A stretch of 64,000 nt of DNA from an uncultured Opitutaceae bacterium (GTDB taxonomy: Bacteria > Verrucomicrobiota > Verrucomicrobiia > Opitutales > Opitutaceae). The notes under the pieces were generated by a model. That model was given only the letters and a program-made list of their open reading frames with translations, had not been told where the DNA came from and ran no database searches. The stretch covers positions 3,729,627 to 3,793,626 of the forward strand of contig OX638348.1 in NCBI GenBank assembly GCA_951813085.1, in the 5' to 3' direction. The translations under genes and the position numbers were made by a program. Shown here piece after piece: positions 35,732 to 46,186 of this stretch (position 1 is its first letter; each line of letters starts with the position of its first letter).

Positions 35732-35737
35732 CCTCCT
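35732..35737 (-). promoter_or_regulatory. Shine-Dalgarno AGGAGG deciding the DUF3500 start
   Basis: On the minus strand AGGAGG is followed by AACGC and ATG (35726), an ideal 5-nt spacing. It shows that translation starts upstream of the in-frame TAG at 35678-35676. Confidence 0.7.
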
Positions 35738-35846
35738 TTTTTCAGCGCTAGTATACGGTAATTAAATCACTAGCGAAAGAGAGAACGTAAAACAATGCGG
35801 AAAGGTTCCAAAAAAATGGAATACCTGCGGCTTGAATTGCGCAGAC

Positions 35847-37298
35847 TTACGGATTGGCCGCTCTCGCTATGCGTCCCAATTCAGGTCCGTTGTCTGCGGG
35901 CATGGAGGCGTGCCAGTCGAGGACCTTCTTTGTAAGTCGGTTAACGATGGATTTGCGCGAGGACGCTTGGTTTTCGGTTTCGGAGGGATCAGAGCCTAGA
36001 TCGTATAATTCCGGATTGGCTCCATCGTAGTCGCAAAAGAGCTTCCATTTTCCATCGCGAACCGCGAGGTCGGGGAGACCCACATAGTGGCGAAAGTTCT
36101 CTCTGTCTGGAGGGCGCCTGAAGAAGAGCGGCGCGGACCGAGAATTGTTGGATCGACCTAGAAGCGTATCGGCAAGATTTTCGCCATCGAAGGCCGCATC
36201 GGAATCAATGCTGGCGATCGACAGAAGCGAAGGCACGAGATCCATGGCGGAGAAGATGGACTTCGTGTTGCGGCTTCCTTTCGAGGCATCCTTCATCAAT
36301 CCAGGCGCCCAGGCTATTAGCGAAGAGCGAATGCCTCCTTCGAAGAGGGTTGCCTTGTGCCCGCGAAGGGGACCTGCGGAACCAAAGCCGACTTCTGGTC
36401 CGTTGTCGGAGCATACGAGAATGATGGTATTGTCGCGTAAATTTCTGTCTTCATGTATCAGGTCAAATAACACACCTAGCTGCTCATCCATCGTTTCAAG
36501 AACCTTGAGATAGAGGTGCCTTTTGCTGCCGTCGCCCCATTTTTCGAGGGGTGGATGCATTGGCGTATGTACGTCATCGGGCCAGAGGTTTAGGTAGAAT
36601 GGTTGATCTTGGCTCGCTGCAACTTTGGCAAAGGCAACCGCGGCTTCGGTGAATTTTTCCGTAACATAGGCTCGGTCGTGCCAGATTACAGGTCCGTGGC
36701 CGAGAGTTTCGGAACCCAAATTGTGCTGAACGGGAGGCTTGTCGCCTGGTACATGCTTCAATGGAAGAATACGCGCTCCAAGACCTTCGAAATTGGTGAT
36801 CGATTCGTCAAAACCGTATTCAGTAATCAAGGGCGCTTCACTAACGTCTCGTTGTCCGCCCATATGCCACTTTCCAAAATGACCGGTTGCATAACCGGAT
36901 TGGCTGAGAATTCGAGCTAGCATGGGCGCTTCGAGACCGAGCCAATCGCGTATGCCTCGTCCCGCATTCAGGTCTCGCCTTGCGAGGTAGGAGGTGATGC
37001 CCCATCTCTGTGGATACTGTCCGGTGGAGATCGCGACGCGCGAGGGCGAGCAGATAGGGGAGTTTACATAGAATTGTTCGAACGCTATCCCTTCCTTGGC
37101 GAGACGATCGATGTGAGGCGTGCTCGCTTCGGTATTTCCAAAGGAAGAGAAGTCTCCCCATCCCATATCGTCTATAAAGACGAGAATGATGTTGGGCTGC
37201 TTGGCGTTCGCTGATTGGGAGCTCGCGATGAGCAAGCTGATCGCTATGAGCGCGCTCAGGCAAAGATTAGCTGCGCGTCGAATCGAGAAATGTATCAT
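35847..37298 (-). CDS. Secreted sulfatase (type I, formylglycine)
   Basis: A 483-residue arylsulfatase-like enzyme with a signal peptide (about 1-32). Metal and active-site features are NIILVFIDDMGWGD and the formylglycine motif CSPSR at Cys83 (canonical CxPxR), then GKWHMGG, and FYLNLWPDDVHTP. The later metal ligands lie in VCSDNGPEVG, followed by LRGHKATLFEGGIRSSLIAW. It would remove sulfate esters from carbohydrates in the periplasm or outside the cell after activation by a formylglycine-generating enzyme, which is not in this window. It neighbours an esterase-type hydrolase. Confidence 0.9.
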   Translation of the reverse strand: MIHFSIRRAANLCLSALIAISLLIASSQSANAKQPNIILVFIDDMGWGDFSSFGNTEASTPHIDRLAKEGIAFEQFYVNSPICSPSRVAISTGQYPQRWGITSYLARRDLNAGRGIRDWLGLEAPMLARILSQSGYATGHFGKWHMGGQRDVSEAPLITEYGFDESITNFEGLGARILPLKHVPGDKPPVQHNLGSETLGHGPVIWHDRAYVTEKFTEAAVAFAKVAASQDQPFYLNLWPDDVHTPMHPPLEKWGDGSKRHLYLKVLETMDEQLGVLFDLIHEDRNLRDNTIILVCSDNGPEVGFGSAGPLRGHKATLFEGGIRSSLIAWAPGLMKDASKGSRNTKSIFSAMDLVPSLLSIASIDSDAAFDGENLADTLLGRSNNSRSAPLFFRRPPDRENFRHYVGLPDLAVRDGKWKLFCDYDGANPELYDLGSDPSETENQASSRKSIVNRLTKKVLDWHASMPADNGPELGRIARAANP

Positions 37299-37334
37299 GA
37301 GCTTGAAAAATTTGATTACCTTGTAGGATTGCCT

Positions 37335-38273
37335 CTAGGGTGAAAGCTTTGCGATGAGGAAGGATTCAAGAGAATCGTATTGCGTCGTTTCGTGGTCAGG
37401 GGAATTGACAACGCATTCGATTCCTAGAGAAGTCATGGCTTCTTGCAGCTTCAGGCCAAGCTTGACGTGGTGAACCCATACGCCCGGGTTTGTGCTGGAG
37501 TCTACGGGCAGATTACCGCGATTGTAGGTCATGTATACGGGGACGTCATCCTTTGTTAAATGCGTGATCGCCGATGAATCTTCCATAAGATTTTGAATAC
37601 GTTCATCATTGAAAAAATCCTCATCCTCTTGAACGTCGAACATCGGGAAAAACGCTTCATGGATAATAAACTCATCAAGTTCGAACCATTCGCGGTAAGT
37701 GCGCAAGTCGTAGGTGGATTGGCCATTGGAAGTTCCCACCGCGGTAATTCGAGTCGATTCACGAGCGATCGGATCGGAGCTGCCTGGGTCCGCCATGTCA
37801 TCGTGAAATCCAAGCCATAGCGAAATGCCCGCTCCGGCGGAGCCTCCGTAGCAAGCGATTTTGCTCTTGTCGATGTTCCACTCGGCAGCGCGACTGCGAA
37901 TCGTTTGCAGGCACCGCGCTCCATCCTCCATGTAGATGGGATAGGGGCCGGTGTCTGAAAGTCGATATTGGATGGAAGCGACCGATAGGCCTGCTTTCTG
38001 GAATCGAGCGATTGATTCAGCTCGAATGGATCGCTTGCTTCCGCTTCTAAATCCGCCTCCATGAATATAGATGACCAAGGGTGTTGGAGAGCCATTCGCG
38101 GAAGGCGTTAACCAGATATCGAATACTTGCCGTTCGTGCAAACCATAGGAAACGTCAGCATGAGTGGGTGGCGGAAGCGGAGCTCGATTGCGCTGATTTT
38201 GCTGAGCGGTTGCGATCGGGGATACGAGGAGCGTGAGAAAGGCGAGAAAGGGGATTCGCAAATTAGACGACAT
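37335..38273 (-). CDS. Secreted alpha/beta hydrolase (BD-FAE-like esterase)
   Basis: I choose the ATG at 38273 because it yields a clean signal peptide (MSSNLRIPFLAFLTLLVSPIATA) and a product of about 312 residues. Catalytic features are the oxyanion motif YIHGGGFRSGSKR, the nucleophile elbow GGSAGAG, and a late His in SPDHETTQ. HVDVSYGLHERQVFDIW-like opening (here HADVSYGLHERQVFDIWL) is typical of esterase/lipase family proteins that deacylate carbohydrates. Substrate is unknown; acetyl or feruloyl groups of a glycan are plausible next to sulfatases. Confidence 0.8.
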   Translation of the reverse strand: MSSNLRIPFLAFLTLLVSPIATAQQNQRNRAPLPPPTHADVSYGLHERQVFDIWLTPSANGSPTPLVIYIHGGGFRSGSKRSIRAESIARFQKAGLSVASIQYRLSDTGPYPIYMEDGARCLQTIRSRAAEWNIDKSKIACYGGSAGAGISLWLGFHDDMADPGSSDPIARESTRITAVGTSNGQSTYDLRTYREWFELDEFIIHEAFFPMFDVQEDEDFFNDERIQNLMEDSSAITHLTKDDVPVYMTYNRGNLPVDSSTNPGVWVHHVKLGLKLQEAMTSLGIECVVNSPDHETTQYDSLESFLIAKLSP

Positions 38274-38424
38274 GATAGAGGTGATCGATATAGCGGTGGG
38301 GCGCGAAGCGAGTTTGGGGCATTGTATCGAATACAAGCGATTTAGTGCGGCTTTTCTAGGCGCTGCAATCTGCGATTTCAAGAGTGAAGCGTCCTGGCGT
38401 TGCCGCAGTGCCTCGAAGGGTCGG

Positions 38425-39580
38425 TCAATTGCTGACTAGAGCTTCATCTAAAATCTCTCGAAGGTCGGCCGGTACAAGTTCAATCGGATTGCCCTTCATG
38501 CTGCTAGATTGCGCTGATTTGTTGGCAGCTTCAGAAATTTGGGAGCGATTGAATCCGAGTTCTTTCAAAGAGGGGAGAGGAAGCTCCTTTATGAGGGATT
38601 CGATCCAGGCGATGGCATAGCTGCCGGTAGCGGAGGGATTGCCGATAAGAGCGACGGCGAGCGCGTTGAATTTTTGGACTGTGATACCGCTTGGATCGCG
38701 CCGGGTGGCGATATCGAAATTCATTCGAGCTACAGGAAGCAGGAGGCTGGCGCAGAGCGCTCCATGGGGCGCATCGATCATGCCACCGATGGGACCTGCA
38801 AATCCGTGCACTGCGCCAAGCTTTGCATTCGCCAACGCCATGCCGCCGCATAGGCTTGCCAATGCACATGTTGGACTTCGCTGCCTTCTTTAATGATTCT
38901 TCGCAAGCGCTCCGCAGCGCTTTGGCAGCGCGACGAACTCCTTCCAGAGCGATGCCGTCAGTGATGGGATTTGCGGCGCATGACAAGTAGGCCTCAAAGC
39001 ATTGGATAAATGCGTCCATCCCAGTAAATGCTGCGATTGACCGGGGCAGATCGTAGGTGAGTTCGGGATCGACGATAGCCCAATCTGGAATCATGCTGGA
39101 GCTTCGAAGGCTCACTTTGAGCTCTTCTTCGGGAACGCCGATAACGCTGTTGTGCGTGACCTCCGATCCCGTTCCGGCCGTAGTCGGGATCGCCATATAG
39201 GGGACTGATGGATGCGTGAGGGGTTTGCCTTTGCCTACAACTTCAAGATAGTCGGTGAGAGCTCCTTCTTTCGCCAGCAATGCGGCGACCGCTTTCCCTG
39301 TATCGATGACGCTTCCGTCCCCTACGCAGTCAGGTTGGAAAAGGAGCGCTCCCTCCACGGTCTCCATGATCGTTTCGACTGTGGACTCACACTTAGTTTC
39401 AAAGGCTTGGACCTCGATATTTCGTGAGGTGATCGAATTGAGAATTTGCTTATGCCGATCGGGATCAGAACCCGTAATCACGGCAACGCGCTTTACCATC
39501 TCGGGGAGCAGCGCTGCGCAGGATCGAGAGACGCCGTTGCCGAAGTGAATGGCCTTCGACGTTGAAAATGAAAAGTCCAT
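38425..39580 (-). CDS. Iron-containing alcohol dehydrogenase (frameshifted)
   Basis: A type III alcohol dehydrogenase of about 385 residues when repaired. From 39580: MDFSFSTSKAIHFGNG, GDGSVIDTGKAVAALL, the nucleotide site IPTTAGTGSEVTHNSV, and GMDAFIQCFEAYLS. After SNMCI the frame is lost and the family sequence resumes as ASLCGGMALANAKLGAVHGFA in another frame to 38425. An additional G (CC on the plus strand at 38859-38860) fully explains the break. The metal ligands Asp and the His residues (GMDAF, AVHGFA, DAPHGAL) are present on both sides. I read a two-base homopolymer error, not decay. Confidence 0.82.
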
Positions 39581-39610
39581 TGAGTCGAATCTAGCGAGAT
39601 GCTTTGAGGA

Positions 39611-40303
39611 TTAGCAACGTCCGATCCATTCCTGGAATTGGCGAGGCCCTTGCTCCAAGGAGTCCCATATCTGGAAGACGCGTTTGTGGCTACCTTCTCC
39701 ATGGACAGCCAGGTCGGGTACCAGTATAACGCGGCCTCCCGCTTCGCTGGCCGCGACGACGCCATGCTTCGAATCCTCGAACATTAGGCAGTCCTCTGGA
39801 GCGATGCTCATGCGGCTGGCGGCGGTTAGGAAAATCTCCGGATGCGGCTTTCCTTGGTTTACTTGATCTCCGCTGGCGATCGATATGAAATGGTCCAGCA
39901 AATCGTGGTGACCGAGCTTCTTCCGGGCGAGCTTTTGCTTTGAAGAGGTAGCCACGGATTGAGGCATGTCATTATTTGAAAGCCATTCGATGCAGGCCCG
40001 GGCCCCCTTTTTTAGCGGTACGCCTGCATTCACTTTTACGCGGTAGAAATCATCCGCCACCCGGATCAGTTCCTCCACGTCGACTCGATGCCCGATTCTC
40101 TCGTGAAGAACTCCACGGAACGTCTTTTTGTTTAGGCCTATGATGCCGTGAAAGACCGAGTCTTCTATGGCTACTCCGAGGGTATCGGACGCCTGCAGCC
40201 AGGATTCGTGCGACAAGCGTTCCGAATCGATCAGAAGCCCATCCATGTCCCAAATTACCGCTTTGAAGCTCACGCGATGACTTGGTCGAAAAAATCGCCT
40301 CAA
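39611..40303 (-). CDS. HAD-superfamily phosphatase (beta-phosphoglucomutase-like)
   Basis: A 230-residue hydrolase. Motif I is WDMDGLLIDSE (nucleophile and acid Asp, about 19-21), motif II VATSSKQK, motif III lysine in GKPHPEIF, and motif IV MFEDSKHG. A helical cap after motif I indicates subclass C1, the group of beta-phosphoglucomutase, 2-deoxyglucose-6-phosphatase and YcjU. Sugar phosphate substrate is likely but unspecified. It precedes the alcohol dehydrogenase gene by about 30 bp in the same direction, possibly one transcript. Confidence 0.82.
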   Translation of the reverse strand: MRRFFRPSHRVSFKAVIWDMDGLLIDSERLSHESWLQASDTLGVAIEDSVFHGIIGLNKKTFRGVLHERIGHRVDVEELIRVADDFYRVKVNAGVPLKKGARACIEWLSNNDMPQSVATSSKQKLARKKLGHHDLLDHFISIASGDQVNQGKPHPEIFLTAASRMSIAPEDCLMFEDSKHGVVAASEAGGRVILVPDLAVHGEGSHKRVFQIWDSLEQGPRQFQEWIGRC

Positions 40304-40369
40304 CTTGCAACTGATAACGTGACTTGAAGGGTGATTTCCTGTTGGATCGACACGATTGCATGTTTCCCT

Positions 40370-43300
40370 ATGTCACAGAAAAAGCCTAAACGTCCCCTCT
40401 GACAGTGTCTCCTAATCGTATTGGGGGTTGTCTATTTGCTGTATGTCATGCTCGGTTTCTTTCTGGTCCCTGCAGTGATGAAGAGCGTCCTCGAAGGGCG
40501 CGTCGCAGAGCAGTTGGATCGAAATATCGTTCTGGAAAAAGCGGCCTTCAATCCCTTCACGCTATCCGTTGAGCTTCAAGGGTTGACGGTGGAGGATGAC
40601 GATGGGGAAGCCTTTGTTGAGCTGGGTCGTCTCTTCGTTAACCCGCAGCTCTTTCCGTTGATAACTAAACGAGTTTCGGTAAAAGAGTTTGCGCTTTCAG
40701 ACACGATCGTTCGACTTGCGCTAGACGAGGCGGGCGCTACCAATATCGATCGCCTGCTCGAATCTCCGGAATCGCCGGAGGACGATGCTCCTGCCGAGCC
40801 AATGAGCTTCGAGATTGGACTTATTGATGTCGCCAATGTTCGACTGGAGCTCGCTGATTACACGCGGAGCCTGCCGCTCGAAGAAATGATCGGTCCCGTC
40901 ACTTTCATTGCAGAGGATCTGCGATCGGACGAAGATAGCGACAGTCCCTATAGCTTCAATGCTCAATTGGGCGAGGAGACAGCTATTCATTGGAAAGGGG
41001 ACGTCTCGGTGAATCCAGTGAAATCAAGTGGATCATTCAGTATCGAAAATGTGGATATATCAAAGGCGAAGCCATTTTGGCACGATACGCTCCGGGCGGA
41101 AATTGAGGGAGCGTTCTCGATAGCGGGGGAATACCGTGTCGAGTTGAGCGCTGACAAAGAAGAGGCATTATTGCAATCGGGCTCGGTTAAGCTAGAGAGA
41201 TTCGTGTTGCAGGACCCAGAGGAACAAACGGAAGCCAAACTGGCCCAGCTGCGTATTGAGGGAATCGAAGCTCGTTGGCCGGACATGAGCGTAATAGTGG
41301 ATTCCATCTCTGTTTCCGAGCCGAGCGCAGTGGTCGTTCGTGATTCATCAGGATCGGTATTGACGCCAATTAGAGAAGCGAGCGCTGAAGGCGATCAAGA
41401 CAAGGGCGATGCAATGGAAAGCGAATCGGAGACGCCTAGAGATCGAAGCGTTAGTCAATAGCGTTTCTATTGATTCTGGAGCCATAAAAGTAATTGATCG
41501 AACCACATCCGACGATTCTGGCGTAAGCATTGGCGACCTATCCCTGTCCGCCACGAACGTGGCTCCATTCGATGATTCCCAAACGGCTCAGCTGAAATTG
41601 AGCCTGATCGTCAACGAAAGCGGCCGCATCGCTATCGATTCAGGGTCTGTAATTCCTGAGCAGAAAGCGAAGGGTTCTCTGTCCATTGAAGGGTTGGACT
41701 TGGTTAGTTTCCAAAACTACGTAGCCCTCTATTCCAATGCTAAGATCGCTGCCGGACAATTGAATTTAGATGTTGGATACGATGTGTCTATTCCGGATGA
41801 ACGCATGGACATTGATGCAAATGTTGGAATCGCCTCTTTAGAAGTGCATGAACTAGATAGCGGAAAACCGGTTTTCAGCGCCGCTTCCATGAATATCGGC
41901 GCCGCTTCCTATCGCTCCGATGGAGTGAGCGTTGATGAGGTCATAATTGAGAGCCCCGTTGTTTCGGTGGCTCTTGATGAATCGGGCTTAAGCGTTAGTC
42001 GTCTCGCCCTTCCAGGGGAATCTGAAGAAATTGAGGTTGAGGAAGAAGTCGAATCCACGTCTACGTTACCGCTTGAGCTGACGGTGGGACGAATATCGAT
42101 TGTCGATGGCAAAACGGAGTTTTTGGATGAAACCCTTTCACCTGCCCATCAAATGAGCATGGTCGCTCTAAATGTGGACGTCGAGGGCATCTCGTCTCAG
42201 GAAGGCGAAAACGCGTCGGTATCGATTAGCACAGGATTTGACCGCGGTGGAACCGTTACGTTTTCAGGAAATTTGCAACCGCTAGATTTCAAGCGTTTTT
42301 CGGATTTGAAGCTCGCGGTTACCGATTTCGATTTGTCCGCTACGGCTCCCTACTGGGAGAAATACTTGGGACGAGGCTTGGATAAGGGAATGCTGAATAT
42401 TGATGCGGCTGTAGGCATCGAGGAGAGCCTCCTCGATGGGACGAATGGATTGTTGATCGACCAGCTAACGTTAGGGGAGAAGGTGCAGAGCGAAGACTCG
42501 CTGGGTTTGCCTATTGGGCTGGTTATAGCGATGCTCAAGGATCGGAATGGGAAAATGAGCTTCCCACCGCTTAATTTGAAAGGCGACCTTGACGATCCAA
42601 ATACGAATATAGTTCAGATCATTCTAAGCACTCTATTTAAGCTCATCATCAAGTTGGCTACTTCCCCATTCGCGGCTCTTGGAGGATCGGGAAATGAAGA
42701 CTTGTCGACGACCGCATTCGAAACTGGGCAGTTCGCTTTGAGTCCGGGGGTGCAGTCGCAACTAGACAAGATCGCAAAGATACTGGATGAGCGCCCCGCA
42801 TTGAAAGTGGACCTTTCATCGACAATCGCAGCTCGCGGTGAATCGGATGCCCTAAGGCGCGCTTTGATTTCAAATGAAGGAGCAAGCGATTTGTCGATTC
42901 GCGCCGATAGTTCAAATCCAATCGCTCTCCTCGAAGCGTATGATTCTAGTCAGTACGAAGATCGAGCAGTCTCGATTTATCGCGAGTTGATGGGCATTCC
43001 TTTGGTGACGGATACTGCCGCGGAGGACGAAGCACCTGAGCCCACGGTGAACGAGATGGAGCGCAGTGAAGCGGTGGAGCCGTCCTCGGAGAAAAAAGGT
43101 GTCATCAAAAACGTAGCTATATTCCTGAAAAATGTAACCGGGGGAAGAAAGCAGAGAATGCGGATGTGGAAGAGGTTCCCGAATCAACGCAAGAATTTGC
43201 TTCGACTGAAGCGTCCGAGACAGAGCCGATGATCGTCTTGCCTCCATTTTCAGAAATTGAGGCCGCCCTGTTTGCCGACGATTCGTTTCAAGTAGACCCG

Positions 43301-43450
43301 TCTTGGCTAAAGCGGCTGTCGGAAGAGAGAGCCAAAAACTATTTAGTTGTAACGAAGGGCATAGACGCGAGTCGCGTATTTATTTCTGGAGAATCTACGG
43401 AAGGAAACTCGGGGAATAGAAGCGCTGTCAAATTTGAGCTTACCGACTGA
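40370..43450 (+). CDS. DUF748/AsmA-like large envelope protein (frameshifted)
   Basis: A protein of about 1020 residues if repaired. The N-terminus is a transmembrane anchor (VVYLLYVMLGFFLVPAVMKSVL), followed by VLEKAAFNPFTLSVELQGL typical of DUF748. Long beta-rich AsmA-like repeats follow, then a C-terminal OmpA-like segment. Breaks: an in-frame TGA at 40400-40402 after MSQKKPKRPL (ATG at 40370, otherwise same frame); one additional base near 41435 (CC in gacgcctaga); and one base missing in the G run 43140-43144. Open pieces are 40421-41461, 41409-43232 and 43166-43450. A role in lipid or envelope homeostasis is known for AsmA relatives and only inferred here. Confidence 0.72.
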
Positions 43451-43492
43451 GGTTTTTCCAAAAAATACTGTATTTAACAAACAACTATTTCC

Positions 43493-44485
43493 ATGAAGGC
43501 CGTCGTCTACCAAAAAAGCCTACCGATTGATCAACCCCAAGTTCTGAAAGATCTTGATCTACCTAAGCCCGAAGCGAGCGGTAACGATCTACTCGTTAAA
43601 GTAGAAGCCGTATCGGTTAATCCAGTAGATACTAAAATCCGAACAAGGATTGATCCCGAAGGAAAATCGAATGTTCTGGGCTGGGACGCTGCGAGAGTGG
43701 TGGAATCGGTTGGCGATAAAGTCGAACTATTTCAACCGGGAGATAAAGTCTGGTATGCAGGCGCCATTGATCGTCCCGGCACCAATTCCGAATATCATCT
43801 GGTAGATGAACGCATCGTAGCCAAGATGCCTGATTCACTGGACTTCACCCAGGCGGCAGCCCTGCCACTCACGACCATTACCGCCTGGGAGATCCTTTTT
43901 GATCGGCTTGGATTGACCCAGGACTCCAGCGGCGAGCTTCTGATTATTGGCGCCGCCGGAGGGGTTGGATCAATCATGACTCAACTCGCCAATGTTACGG
44001 TCATCGGCACAGCTTCACGCGAAGAAACGGTTGCCTGGGTCAATGAGTTAGGAGCCGACCATGTGATCAATCACCGCAACCCGATCGATCAGGAGTTGGC
44101 AGACATCGGCCACCCCGAAGTCAACTACATCGCCAGCCTCACCAATACCGATGATCATCTGCCAGCCATGGCTGAGTGCATCGCGCCCCAAGGCAAAGTG
44201 GCTGTTATTGATGATCCCGTCAATGGTCTCGATATCATGCCTTTCAAGCGCAAGAGCGTGTCCTTTCATTGGGAGTTCATGTTTACCCGCTCGCTTTTCC
44301 AAACGGATGACATTCTCGAACAACACCATTTACTCACCAAGGTCGCCGAGATGGTCGATGCTGGACAAATCCGCACAACCTTGCCGGATAGCAGTGGCAC
44401 CATCAGTGCCGAAAACCTGATCAAAGCCCATGCATTAATTGAATCCGGTCAAGCAAGGGGGAAAATCGTGTTAACTGGATTCTAA
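43493..44485 (+). CDS. Zinc-type/quinone-oxidoreductase-like MDR enzyme
   Basis: A 330-residue medium-chain reductase, closest to the zinc-binding alcohol dehydrogenase family protein branch near quinone oxidoreductases. Features are VEAVSVNPVDTKIR, LGWDAARVVESVG, GTNSEYHLVDERIVAKMP, AAALPLTTITAWE, and the NADPH site IIGAAGGVGSIMTQLA. In close relatives I recall about four more residues between QLA and the next strand (VTVIGTAS), so this copy may carry a small in-frame deletion in the Rossmann fold. No catalytic zinc Cys is evident. Independent gene. Confidence 0.8.
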   Translation: MKAVVYQKSLPIDQPQVLKDLDLPKPEASGNDLLVKVEAVSVNPVDTKIRTRIDPEGKSNVLGWDAARVVESVGDKVELFQPGDKVWYAGAIDRPGTNSEYHLVDERIVAKMPDSLDFTQAAALPLTTITAWEILFDRLGLTQDSSGELLIIGAAGGVGSIMTQLANVTVIGTASREETVAWVNELGADHVINHRNPIDQELADIGHPEVNYIASLTNTDDHLPAMAECIAPQGKVAVIDDPVNGLDIMPFKRKSVSFHWEFMFTRSLFQTDDILEQHHLLTKVAEMVDAGQIRTTLPDSSGTISAENLIKAHALIESGQARGKIVLTGF

Positions 44486-44635
44486 ACAAGAAGCGCTATA
44501 CAACTACTTAAAAAGAATTAGTTGCCTGCGACTTTCAAAACCAGCTTTAGGCCATGAAGTAGCATAATTTGGCTGCAACACTTCACCTAGCTCCCATTCT
44601 TCTCCATTAATTCGACAATCAGCCTGAGTCTATAT

Positions 44636-46141
44636 ATGAAAACGACCTATATCCACACATCGCTAATCTCGAGAGCCCTGTTAGCGTTCAGCCTTATCTG
44701 CGTAGCGCTCGCCTCTACGCGATCCACGGCATCGGACCGTCCAAATATTCTTTGGATCATAGTGGATGACATGTCGGCAAACCTCTCTTGCTACGGTGAG
44801 ACGGTAATCCAGACGCCGCACCTAGACCGCCTCGCTGCGGATGGAATCAAGTTTACGAATGCATTTGTGACGGCTCCTGTTTGCTCAACAAATCGCTCGG
44901 CTTTCATTACGGGGATGTATCAAACCACGATAGGTTCACATCATCATAGGAGTGGTCGCGGTGACGCTAAGATCGTATTGCCCGACAGTGTTCGTCCCGT
45001 CCCAGAGTACTTCCAAGAAGCGGGATACTATACGGCTATCACGGGTTGGCCCAACAAGGATCGGTCGAATCGAGGAAAGACCGACTATAATTTTGAGTGG
45101 GATACGGCCATGTATGACGGTCCGGATTGGAGCAAACGCAAACCTGGGCAGCCCTTTTTCGCTCAGGTTCAGCTACCCGGTGGCAAGCATCGAGGAGGCG
45201 ACTTGGAGGGAAACCGGAATTTCGTCAAGCGCATGAAAGCGGAGACCGGTTCGGTTACGGATCCCAATGACGTAACGCTGCCTCCGTACTATTTGGACGA
45301 TCCTGTAATAAGGGAAGATTGGGCAGCCTATCTCGATTCAGTCCGGCTTACCGATCGATTCGTGGGCGATATCGTGCAGCGATTGAAGGACGAGGGAGAC
45401 TGGGAAAATACGGTGGTGCTCTTTATGACGGATCACGGCATTAGCCATGCGCGTGGAAAGCAGTTTCTTTACGAAGAAGGTATCCATGTTCCCCTGATCG
45501 TGAGTGGAGGAGAGCTGCCGAAAGGGAACGTTAGGGAGGACTTAGTCGAGCACATTGACATCGCGGCCCTTTCTCTAGGTTTAGCCGGTATCGAGATTCC
45601 AGGATACATGCAGGCGCAGGATATTCTAGCAGACGACTATGCGCCTCGCGATGCTATCTTCTCAGCTCGGGATCGGTGCGATGAAACGGTGGAGCATATG
45701 CGATGCGTTCGCACCGAGCGATACAAGTATATAAGAAATTTTCTGCCGGATCGACCGCACATGCAGCCAAATCGCTACAAGGATAGCAAAGATATCGTGA
45801 AGACTTTGAGAGCGGCCTACGAAGCGGGTAAGCTCAATGAGATTCAGGCGAGCCTATTCGTTCCGACTCGACCAAAGGAAGAGCTCTACGACCTGAAGAA
45901 TGATCCGTTTGAGATCAACAATCTCGCTGCTAGTCCCAAGCATAAAAAGACGCTCAGCAAGCTGCGTGGACAATTGGACGATTGGATCGAGCGTACGGGC
46001 GACAAGGGACCCGAGTCTATGGCTAGATACGATAGCGATATGGCGGTGTACATAAAGTCGCGCGGATCAGATCCCGTTCAAAAAGATATCCTCATTAAGA
46101 ATATCGCGACTATGAAACGGTGGGCTTCGGAAGGAAAGTAA
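44636..46141 (+). CDS. Secreted sulfatase with variant CSTNR active-site motif
   Basis: A 501-residue sulfatase with a signal peptide (about 1-33). Features: RPNILWIIVDDMSANLSCYG, the active-site loop APVCSTNRSAFITGMYQT (Cys83), SHHHRSGRG, GWPNKDRSNRGKTDYNFE, and VLFMTDHGISHARGKQFLYE. The Pro of CxPxR is Thr here. The Cys and Arg remain, and similar loops occur in marine PVC-group sulfatases, so activity remains likely. It is one of four sulfatases in the window. It is followed by a converging membrane-protein gene. Confidence 0.87.
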   Translation: MKTTYIHTSLISRALLAFSLICVALASTRSTASDRPNILWIIVDDMSANLSCYGETVIQTPHLDRLAADGIKFTNAFVTAPVCSTNRSAFITGMYQTTIGSHHHRSGRGDAKIVLPDSVRPVPEYFQEAGYYTAITGWPNKDRSNRGKTDYNFEWDTAMYDGPDWSKRKPGQPFFAQVQLPGGKHRGGDLEGNRNFVKRMKAETGSVTDPNDVTLPPYYLDDPVIREDWAAYLDSVRLTDRFVGDIVQRLKDEGDWENTVVLFMTDHGISHARGKQFLYEEGIHVPLIVSGGELPKGNVREDLVEHIDIAALSLGLAGIEIPGYMQAQDILADDYAPRDAIFSARDRCDETVEHMRCVRTERYKYIRNFLPDRPHMQPNRYKDSKDIVKTLRAAYEAGKLNEIQASLFVPTRPKEELYDLKNDPFEINNLAASPKHKKTLSKLRGQLDDWIERTGDKGPESMARYDSDMAVYIKSRGSDPVQKDILIKNIATMKRWASEGK

Positions 46142-46186
46142 TTGAGTCGATATTAGATCGCGCGGTTTAGCTCTGGGAGTAATTCC

